From NCBI GenBank assembly GCA_031216915.1, contig CM062290.1, forward strand, positions 257,090,291 through 257,154,290: a stretch of 64,000 nucleotides of DNA, written 5' to 3'. This DNA comes from Pictodentalium vernedei (lineage: Eukaryota; Mollusca; Scaphopoda; Dentaliida; Dentaliidae). This document shows positions 56,159 through 64,000 of this stretch, one piece after another (position 1 is the first letter of the stretch; the number at the start of each line of letters is the position of its first letter). The position numbers were made by a program, and so were the translations under genes. The notes beneath the pieces were generated by a model. The model did not search any database and was not told where the DNA came from. It saw nothing but the letters and a program-made list of their open reading frames with translations.

Positions 56159-56600
56159 AATGGATAAAAAAACAATCAAAAAGTGGTTTTCCAAAGTCTT
56201 CCTCATTCCCATAGAGATCTCAGAAAAAATAGAGCAGTCAGACATTACACAACCACATAATAATCACCTCGTCTTTTCACCCGATGGAAGGGTGTCGGGT
56301 GCATGCGTTCAAAAAAATACGACGGGGAATGGCTCATGACTACGAATAGAACTTTAAAAATGCACTGAATACGTTTTGGGTCGACCCACAGTGTACATTT
56401 GGAACGCGATTTGTGAATATATAATCAGGCAGAAAACGGGACAACGCTGGTACAATTTTGATTACGGAACAGTCTCTCCTCAAACCATTCATCCAAAAAA
56501 ATAGCCAGATTATCGCATAAAAAAATAAAGCTCAAAGAGAACAGAAAACGGTGGACGGTTGGAATTATTTTCAAAAGAGTTCTGCGAGACCCCTTAAATT
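56159..56600 (+). pseudogene. Unrecognised decayed frame in E
   Basis: An open stretch from 56115 (KKTIKKWFSKVFLIPIEISE, then HNNHLVFSPDGRVSG) shifts frame near 56.3 kb into SKKYDGEWLMTTNRTLK. It shifts again to FWVDPQCTFGTRFVNI, then a stop and NAGTILITEQSLLKPFI. Continuity across two or three shifts suggests a formerly coding region. I do not recognise the family. Confidence 0.35.
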
Positions 56601-56690
56601 CCAGCTTGCAGTATATCTTTTTTTTAATGAGACATTCCCAACGTGAACTGAAAGGGTTGTCAATATATTAGAATTTTTCCATATATATCA

Positions 56691-57052
56691 TGGCTACCAT
56701 CGGTGATGTAGAAAGCGACAGCTATTGTGCAGTGGCACAACTTTGTAAAGTCGAGTTCATTCCGTTCATCGAAAGCAATTCCAAGATGAATCCTTATTTT
56801 CTAACCCCTAAAATTCACATGTTCAAAAGATAGGACGAATTATTGGCACATGTCAAGACATGCAACATTCATGAGGTTCAAGGCTTGATGTGTCTCAATA
56901 ACAATGGCAAACATTTACAAGATTTTAAATTCTCATTATCACAAAACGTTCACGAAAAATGTACCCCAGTGAAATCTCGAATAAGAAGCAAAGAAGATAA
57001 AAAAAACTGTTTTGTTTTCAAGCACTTCTTTGTATGGCGAAACGAATTTTAA
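56691..57052 (+). pseudogene. Unrecognised E-encoded protein with one TAG
   Basis: ATG 56691, TAA at 57050-57052, 120 codons, with a single TAG at 56832-56834 and no frameshift. The sequence begins MATIGDVESDSYCAVAQLCK and includes PKIHMFKR before the TAG and LLAHVKTCNIHEVQGLMC after it. Cys and His are frequent but show no clear finger spacing. A possible E-specific gene; function unknown. Confidence 0.45.
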
Positions 57053-57652
57053 TTTGTTTGGATGGATCAGTTGTTACAGAGTTACTTCCCTTGAACCTGA
57101 CCATTTGACAAGGTTTTTTTTTTAAACTGAACCCTGAACCCAATCATGTAAAAATCAGAAAACACCGCACAAGCGAATGCAATTTTCAGAGAACAATTTA
57201 CGCGATTTTCTCTACTAAATTCTGACACAGTTTTCTGAGCGCAAAAATAGTTTGTAATTTTTTGTTGCGTGTGAAAAACTATCGAGATATAACGTGATAC
57301 ATATGCGAATTCTGAACACGTTGAGTATAGCTTTATTATCGGGAAAGGCTTCCTTGGGGGAGGCGTTATTGAGATTTAACGGCACTTCATGCCATGCGAG
57401 ACTCAAAGTTTTTTTTATATGATTGACCTCTTGTGTTGATTGAATTTGTGGTCGAGATATTTATGTCATCCGACAACCATGACGTAAAGCTTTACTTTGG
57501 TATACCACTTCCCCAATAAAATTCTCTTTTAATGCTAAAACGGGTGAAATGTATCTCTCTGAGACGACTCCCTTTTTTTTCTTGGTCGGACACGGCTGTT
57601 GGCGGTGAGTAGACTTCCCACTGGTTGCTATATTTATGACAGAAAAATACAG
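57053..57652. other. E unique region, right part, with a direct repeat of the arm
   Basis: 57430-57605 resembles 53690-53840 in the same orientation (GTCGAGATAT, AAGCTTTAC, TATACCACTT, CGGACACGGCTGTTG). An extra arm segment is therefore present in direct orientation. No gene. Confidence 0.55.
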
Positions 57653-60169
57653 GGAATCCTTCATTTTATTTTTAATTATCGACCATTCGGATGACGAGTT
57701 CAGGTTTATCTACCAATGGGATGGCGAGGTCAAATTCGATGCGGTATAGTCCAAGTATGGCGACGGAAGAAATTTACGATTTGTTTTGAAGGCAATTTGC
57801 AATACAAATTTTCAATTTTATAATATTCAAGAGGTTCTGAAGCTCCAATACCGTATTGTATGATTAGTGTGGTGAAGTTTAGATAGAACGACAATCATAG
57901 TTAGAAAATGGGTCGTTTCGTTCGATATATTTGATCAATTGTTTTGATCGACCCCAGGCAACTTTCTGTCAACAGCCGTGTCTGACATAGAAAAAGTGAC
58001 TCGTTCTCGAGATATATTTCACCCGTTCTAGCGTTAAAAAATATTTAATTGGGCAAGTGGAAATCAACGTAAAGCTTAATGTCTTGACTGTCAGATGACA
58101 TCAATATCTCGACTACAAATTCACGAGTTTGGTTTTTCTGTGAGTTTGAATAAGACAGGCCAAAATCTTCCAAGCCAGGGAGTTGCGTACCTTTTCTCTC
58201 TTATATACATGGTCTTGAAAAAATACATAATTTCTAAAAAAAAAAAAACGTCTAATACACTATTTTTCATGATCTTTGCACATGTCGAACACCTGTGATA
58301 AATATCGCAGTAAACGATGTAATGCTTCACTACTGGGTGGATAAAAAAGAGCTTTTTCGTTTGATGTCCCATTGTATTACCCCAGTGCACAAAGCAGAAA
58401 GTGCATGCTTTTTTTCAAGTTCATTCAGTCATACGTCGACACATGACAAAACACTGTAAAAAAGAGAGGAGAATCATTCAGTATTTTTGTTGTTGCTGCT
58501 GTATTTATATAACGCCACCTATCTTAAAATATTTCAACTCACGTGTAAAAACAAACAACTTTCCACACACACAATGTAGAAACGTGCCGGGTCAGAAGAT
58601 CAACTTATAATTTTATTGGCAAATCTATGCTAGAGTACATACGAACATTTGAGTTATTGAATGAAAAGGCATTCTATATTGTAAAAGGTAAGTGTATCTC
58701 TAATTAACATAAAAATCATATACTGAAAATGTTGAAAACATACTTCCGTGTTGAACAGACATCAAAATGAATGATGCATCAGATTCAAGTTGTTTTTTTT
58801 AATTTAATGTCACATAACTACCTTTCTTGATACTTTCGATTTTAGGATGGTCTCAACCCCACTGTTAGAGGAAGGAAAAAAAATATGATTTTCGTAATTT
58901 CTTCGACGAGTCCTTCAAAATGATACATCACATGCCTAGGAAGATGTATTCAGCTCTAGTCGTGACCTCCCACCGCGCGGCGAGGGTTGAAAATATTATT
59001 TTCGTAATCTACTCGTTGATACCTTTAATTTGATAGGTCACATGACTACCTTCTTGAAATTTTTGATTTTCTGATGGTCATGCCCCCACCCCCAAGTGAA
59101 ATGGAAAAAATCATTTTCGTACTCTCCTCGGCGAACCCTTCAAAATTATACATCATATGCCTGGCTTAATGAAAAGGAAGACGTTTTTCGGCTCTGGCCG
59201 TGACCCCCACCCCCACAGTGGGGATTGAAAATATAATTTTCGTAATCTACTCTTTGATACCTTCAATTGGATAGGTCACACGACTATCTTCTTGAAAGTT
59301 TTGATGTTTTTCAGTTCTAGTCGTGACCACATACATACATTTTGTTTGTTTGTCGTTTCAGTCGGACTCGCGCGCTCGATCTCGAACGGTCGAGTTTTAC
59401 CGGCTCGGTCTCTGAATTCACCTCGATCAAACCATTGTCTTTCCCAGTGGGAAATCCGTGTCCTGGCTCGAATTTTCGCATTCACCTCGATCGAATCGTT
59501 ATCTTTTACTGTGGGAATCAACATTCGATCGCATATTTTTTTCCAGCTCAAGTTTAAAAAAAACTGTTTTTTCAAAATTTTCCCAATGGAAATCTCAGTA
59601 CCGGCTCGATCTACGAATTCACCTCGATCGAGCCCTCGTCTTTTTACTGTGGGAATCGACGTTAGATCGCGTATTTTACTGGCCCAATTTTCGCATTCAC
59701 CTCGATCGAATCGTTGTCTTTTACTGTGGTAATCAACGTTCGATCGCGTATTTTTTTCAGCCCAATTTTAAAAAAACTCTTTTTTTCGAAATTTTTCCAA
59801 ATGGAAATCTCAGTGCTGAATCTGGCCTGGTCACAAACCGTGCAATTCTAGTCATAAGAAAATTTGACAAAATTCACCCAATGGGAAAATCAGTGTTAAA
59901 TTTATCAAAAAAGCGGGATCCTAAAACCTGAAATTTTTTAGCAACTTTTCGTCAAATTCATTCACATTTTAAACATTTTCCGGGAAAAACCTAGGGCTTT
60001 TCTTGGAAAAATTGAATTATTTTAGAAAAATCCAACATTTTCCAAGAAAATCAATTTTTTTAACAGAAAAATTTGAGTTTTGGCCAAAAATAACTAACTT
60101 TTGTAGACCACAAAATTTCTGGACCAACACGATGGAGGTAGTCTGGAATCCCCTGCATACCACTACTTT
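57653..60169 (-). repeat. E right arm (contains the empty Polinton site)
   Basis: Reverse complement of 33720-35449 plus 53029-54159. The uninterrupted target (TCTGAT on minus) is at 58778-58783. A protein-like frame starts within about 57.63-57.9 kb (MTEKYRESFILFLIIDHSD, then one TAG, then KYGDGRNLRFVLKAICNTN). The same residues are found in the inverted left arm, where most of the frame is also readable. Confidence 0.82.
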
Positions 60170-60175
60170 CCTGAA
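60170..60175. repeat. 6-bp target duplication of E, right copy (TTCCTG)
   Basis: Pairs with 33714-33719. Confidence 0.8.
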
Positions 60176-61080
60176 CTGCAGCGGCCAGTTCCTGGACATT
60201 GGTATGGGGCTGTTGGCGTTGTCGTAGGCGCCTGCCAAGCATATCCTAGACGTACTCGATTGGTGAAAGGTCTGGACTTAGTGCTGGCCAAGGCAGTGTA
60301 GTAATGTTCTGCTCCTGGAGGAACTCTGTAGCGACACGGGCCCTGTGTGCTCTTGCATTGTCATCTTGGAAAATGAATCGACGTCCGTGACGTCCCGCAA
60401 ATGGCACCACTTGAGCTGCTAAAATGTTGTCACGATAGTACTGCCCTGTGACACCCTCTTGGATGACATGTAATGCTGTTCTGTTTGTCATGGTTATGCC
60501 TCCCCACACCATAACCGATCCACCACCCAAACGATCGTGCTGCCTAACGGTTACGTCATGGTATCGTTCGTTCCGCCGCCGCCGCCGCCACACTCTGTTT
60601 CGCCTGTCATGGAGGTTGAGAGTGATCCTCATCAGAAAACATGACGTTGCTCCACCGACGATTGTCCCAGCGCTGTCGTACCCCATACCAACTACTGCTT
60701 GCTGCGATGTGACGTTCAGAAAAACGTGGAATTATTCGAGGTCATCGAGCGTACAAATTCCAGCTGTGGTGGCGATTTCGGATTGTCTGGCCACTGACTC
60801 GCGCATCTGTTGCTCGGTGCAGCTGTTGTCCAATTTCTGAGGCACTTTGGTGGCGGTTAAGTAATGCCGTGGTTCGGATGAAACGATCCTGGTTAGCAGT
60901 TGTCGCCCTTTGACTATCTGACCGACGTCTGTCCACAACATTGCCTGTCTGGCGGTAGCGTGACCACAACCTGTTAAATCACCTATTGAGTAACGTTGAG
61001 AATTTGAGTCACTGCAGTCTGTTGCCAGCTTCCAACATGCCAACGACACATAAACGTTCGTCACGTGTCAGTCTTCGCAT
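60170..61080 (-). pseudogene. Tc1-type transposase copy C, N-terminal and catalytic part
   Basis: Read from 61080 on minus (MRRLTRDERLCVVGMLEAGN). Several stops and shifts break the N-terminal DNA-binding half. The catalytic half keeps SNVMFSDE (in another frame), LGGGSVMVWGGI, IFQDDNARAHRA and LSPDLSPIEYV, followed by a TAG where Trp is usual. At 60170 the gene stops at VQE, exactly where E begins. The missing C-terminus is at 33609-33719. Confidence 0.82.
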
Positions 61081-61728
61081 ACCTCAAAAGTTACGTTTCG
61101 ACCACAAACTATTCATGAACGAGTTTGTACCAAGAACAGAACGATGAGACTTTTGAAAAACCCCGTCCAGTACAAATGAGTGTTTCAAAACGTACCCCAC
61201 AGACATTATCGCGGCGTTCGTGCGAAAAACCTGCACGAAGCGACATTCATGATCCAGACTAAACTTGGTAACATATTGATGTGTCAAGTCACGCGTATCC
61301 AATACCATTTTCTGAAAATATCAACATCAGTTTGGATATTCCCTACTTTTTTTAATAGTATAGTTATTGATTTCTTTAGAAACGTTTACTTTCATTTTGT
61401 TTGTTTATTTAGATTTGACGACGGCTCAGTACACGACGCCCCCGTTTCCCATATGGGCAAACGGGAATAAGTTTCTTGCCCAGGGATACAGCGCAGGTGG
61501 CGAGGGTAATTCGGTAACATTACACCAGCCTTTGACCTTCAGTCTGAAGCTGATATGAAGTTACCTCGTACTGATATCTCGGCCAATATGAAACTAACCA
61601 AGAGCTGAAACGGTTAAAGGGTTTTCTTGATCGATTAATCACATGGATTAACCTTGGTTAACCGATTAATCACTTGTTTTAGTAGGTAGCGGAATAACTG
61701 CCGCGCCGTTGATGATTTATAGCATAAA
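61081..61728. other. No gene; SINE-body and foldback relics
   Basis: 61410-61500 carries a minus-type SINE body piece (GGCTCAGTACACGACGCCCC, CTTGCCCAGGGATACAGCGC). 61540-61600 is half of the foldback seen at 6108. 61630-61680 repeats GATTAATCAC. Confidence 0.5.
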
Positions 61729-61972
61729 CCCTTTACCCAAAGTAACGTGAAAAACCGGAAAGCGCTACATATAAAAACTCCTTCAAATTTTATTATGTTT
61801 TCAATTTTTGTCTAAAAAACATAACTTATGACACCTCATTGGTACGAGCTCCTGGAGCTCGTTCCAATGAGGGGGTCATAAGCTATGTTTTTGAGAGAAA
61901 AAAATTGAGAATTTTTAGTAATTCAACAATTTATTTTGCAAGTATCGTCTTCTGTGCGTAACAGGCAAAGAG
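61729..61972. mobile_element. piggyBac-type palindromic MITE, copy 3 (diverged)
   Basis: 244 bp with ends CCCTTTACC ... GGCAAAGAG and TTAA at 61973-61976. The left flank TAAA is one base off TTAA. The core palindrome GAGCTCCTGGAGCTC replaces GAGCTCGACGAGCTC. Older than copies 1 and 2. Confidence 0.72.
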
Positions 61973-61976
61973 TTAA

Positions 61977-62263
61977 GAATGACCATTTCCAGCTACTGAT
62001 ACAGTACAATGATCACGCAACTGAACAAGTATGACTGCACATAACTTGCAAGCTTTCATTTGTCTCATAATAACTGATACAAGTCAGTGTGACAATGTTT
62101 GCCTATTTTAGAGCAAGTTTGTTCCTTTGTTAGCCCATATAATACAGTAGTTTAAGGCAACGGTTTATCGATCAGTTACTTTTTTGATCGATCAAGACGT
62201 TGATCATTTGTTAATTGATTAATCGGTTAACCGTCTCAGTTCTAACTTAACCAAGTAAATACC
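61977..62263. other. No gene recognised
   Basis: GATCGATCAAGACGTTGATC and neighbouring short inverted pieces only. Confidence 0.35.
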
Positions 62264-63150
62264 TCTAATTATTACCACTTTAGCAGGCGTTCTCTAGTAT
62301 ATTAACGGAGTTTAGCGGGGCGGTAAGACTCAGTAATTCATGACGCCATGCAACTGGAAGCGAGCCGCGGGCGTTAATGAAAACAAATTCATTAACAGTC
62401 CGCCGCCCGCTTCCGGTCATGGTAATAATAGTAATAACATGATTATGTTGAGCGTCCCGGTTTATTAACGGCCCTCGAGGAATGAATAACAGCCCCCTGG
62501 CTTATTAACGGCCCTCGACTTCGTCTCGTGCCGGTAATAAACCCTCGGGCTGTTATTCATTCCTCTCGGGCCGTTAATAAACCGTAACGCTCTCCAAACT
62601 CATGTTATTGTTATATTATTACCATTGTACAGGGCGTTCCCTAGTATAATAACGATGTTTTACCGGGCGTTGAAACTGCGTAACGCGACAAAGTGGCGGG
62701 CCGATATTGAAATCAATTTCCAATAACGGCCCGCCACTTTAAGTTCGTGTCACATGACTCGTTCTCTCAGTCATGTCCATCGAGCATGGTTCATAATATG
62801 TTTTCTGTGGCTACACTAAACAACTACACAATCAGCTTCAATGGAAAGTAACTCTGAATTATTATTGAAAGTGTGTTATAATTATTAATATGATTAAAGT
62901 TCAGATAAACAATTGTTTACTTACAAGTTGTAAATGACAAGTGTGTGACAAATGGTAATAATAGTAATAACATGTCTTTGTCAAGCAGTGTGGTTCTATT
63001 GACTGCCCTTCAGAAATTATTAGCAGCCTTTCATCTTATTAGCGGCCATTGACTTCCTCGCGGGCCTCTTATAAGATGTCAGTCCGCTATTCATTTCTGC
63101 TGAGCATTAATAACCCGCAATGCCCTCCAAGTTCATGTTATTGTTTTTAT
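62264..63150. repeat. Cluster of three related palindromic elements
   Basis: Recurring edges are GGTAATAATAGTAATAACAT (62414 and 62953) and its inverse CATGTTATTGTTATATTATTA (62603), with GGCGTTC(C/T)CTAGTAT at 62284 and 62635. Hairpin centres are GTTAATGAAAACAAATTCATTAAC (near 62.38 kb), CGGCCCTCG ... CGTGCCGG (62.46-62.58 kb), and CGGGCCGATATTG ... CAATAACGGCCCG (near 62.7 kb). Non-coding. Probably nested or tandem MITEs. Confidence 0.65.
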
Positions 63151-63296
63151 ATCATTTTTTGTAATTTCTACAAGGCATGCTACCTCTAATATGTGCATCG
63201 CTGCAAAACAAATACTAATTATAATGAGGCCTGTGTGCAGGCTGAAATACAAAATCGCTGACATTAATTTTACCGCCATACTCCTGCAGAATGATT

Positions 63297-63470
63297 ATTT
63301 ATTTACTTATTTACCGGTGTTTAAGGTCACATATTTCTGCACAATGGCTAATCATGACCACGACAGTTTTACGGGTGGGGGAAGCCGGAGTACCCGGAGA
63401 TAACCACCGAGCAACGGCGAGCAACTGTCAGCTCCCCAACATACTAACTCCACACAAGCAGGGCTAGGCT
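63297..63470 (-). repeat. SINE 3' part, minus strand, truncated
   Basis: Plus strand shows TTTACTTATTTACCGGTGTT, then the shared AAGCCGGAGTACCCGGAGAT block, and stops after CACACAAGCAGGGCTAGG. Head and central body are missing. A CpG-rich promoter-like block begins directly after it. Confidence 0.65.
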
Positions 63471-63484
63471 GGGGGACCTAGGAA

Positions 63485-63660
63485 GTGACGTCATACCGCA
63501 ATGTATTATGGGCATTACGTGGTTGTCATGGTAACCCGTGTGAGCGGCCATGTTATGACGTCATTGTCATGGTGATGGGTGATGTCAGTGCGCATGCGCA
63601 GCTCGTGTTGTCAGGGTGATACGTGTTTCCGTCGTCCATTTTGTATGAAGGGGGCGCCGT
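63485..63660. promoter_or_regulatory. CpG-rich promoter-like block
   Basis: Two CRE palindromes TGACGTCA (63486-63493, preceded by an ETS-like GGAAG, and 63556-63563), an X-box-like GTTGTCATGGTAAC (63522-63535), an NRF1-type TGCGCATGCGCA (63589-63600) and a YY1-like CCATTTTG near 63636. Such sites cluster at constitutive metazoan promoters. No exon was recognised downstream within the window. Confidence 0.5.
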
Positions 63661-63670
63661 CTTTGCCTCT

Positions 63671-64000
63671 ATAGTGGCACGTGGTTGCTATGAGCCTGAA
63701 AGGTCTACAACAGGGCCAAGAGGACTGTAACAGGTACGAAATGGACTTGTTTAGTGTAGCACGTATTGCTATAGATTTTTAAAAGGTCGTGTTCAATTAA
63801 ATGGGAGTATTTAGGGTTTTAGATAATTACCCAAATAAGCCCGAGAATGCCCGCAAATCACCAAAAACAACTTTATTTGATATGGATTCCCCGCAGAATC
63901 CTTTTTACGACCCCCACACCGTAGATTTTAATAGTAGCACGTAGTGCTATGGACTTTTAAAATGTCGTGTTCGATTGAAAGGGAGTACTTTTGTTTGGAA
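63671..64000 (+). repeat. Direct repeats after the promoter-like block
   Basis: (T)AG(T)(G)GCACGT..TGCTAT occurs at about 63674, 63756 and 63934. The last two continue together through AGGTCGTGTTC/ATGTCGTGTTC and GGGAGTA, spaced 178 bp. The repeat is cut by the window end. Confidence 0.55.

Larger units (their letters stand above)
33720..60169. mobile_element. Element E: large long-TIR element, host of the Polinton
   Basis: 26,450 bp as it stands, about 8.87 kb without the nested Polinton and its extra TSD. Its ends are inverted: ATTAGTGGTATGC at the left, and AGTAGTGGTATGC at the right read inward (the right end is CT on plus). The 6-bp flanking duplication and AG...CT type end are Polinton-like, but no polymerase, integrase or capsid gene is recognisable. 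The arms are 2.5-2.9 kb and surround about 3.5 kb of unique sequence (54160-57652), which also holds a SINE. It inserted into a Tc1 transposase gene. I infer a non-autonomous or heavily decayed Maverick-type element; a separate superfamily remains possible. Confidence 0.72.

Noticed and set aside
59292-59931. Plus-strand frames of 100-157 codons in the E right arm
   Set aside because: Arise from the repeated TCGATCGA/GGGAAT DNA blocks of the arm and read differently in the left arm.

Overview
The window looks like a piece of a eukaryotic, probably marine lophotrochozoan-type invertebrate genome (mollusc, brachiopod or similar). The evidence is intron-flanked C-type-lectin exons, a SINE family with RNA-derived heads, Tc1, piggyBac-type and hAT-type DNA elements, a CR1/L2-like LINE and long poly-C tracts. 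The species cannot be fixed from sequence alone. Almost everything in the window is repeat-derived. The only host coding sequence I can support is two C-type-lectin-like exons (5.06-5.22 kb and 23.96-24.11 kb), plus a decayed duplicate of the region just upstream of the second exon (31.6-32.0 kb).

Layout. 0-1.0 kb: relative of the large element described below ('E'). 1.1-4.35 kb: two dead Tc1-type transposons side by side in a TA run. 4.35-10.4 kb: SINE relics, a piggyBac-type palindromic MITE and an hAT-type MITE. 10.46-18.70 kb: about 54 copies of a 153-bp satellite with higher-order duplications. 19.4-23.0 kb: dead LINE carrying a nested fragment. 23.6-33.6 kb: lectin exon and its duplicate, SINEs, foldbacks, microsatellite. 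33.6-61.1 kb: a three-level nest of elements. 61.1-64.0 kb: a third piggyBac-type MITE, a palindromic repeat cluster, and a promoter-like block.

The centrepiece is the nest. A Tc1-type transposase gene (minus strand) is split by element E (33720-60169), which is flanked by the 6-bp duplication TTCCTG (CAGGAA on minus). E has terminal inverted arms of about 2.5-2.9 kb, AG/CT-like ends and no recognised genes. Inside E's left arm sits a complete 17,573-bp Polinton/Maverick (35450-53022), flanked by the 6-bp duplication TCTGAT, with about 730-bp TIRs starting AGTAGG. E's right arm still holds the matching empty site (58778-58783), so the insertion can be read directly.

The Polinton keeps the adintovirus-like gene set. 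Plus strand: a conserved unknown protein, a small Ala/Lys-rich protein, packaging ATPase, minor-capsid-like protein, membrane-active virion-type protein, small repeat protein, protein-primed PolB, adenain-like protease and fibre-like protein. Minus strand: a small protein at 41.5-41.95 kb, major capsid protein, retroviral-type integrase, parvovirus-type PLA2, zinc ribbon, transmembrane coiled-coil protein and a Cys-containing protein. Most of these frames carry breaks. Of 23 internal stops I counted, 17 are TGA. Two convergent junctions carry the same hairpin, and several minus-strand genes share a TATA/GGAGAG leader motif.
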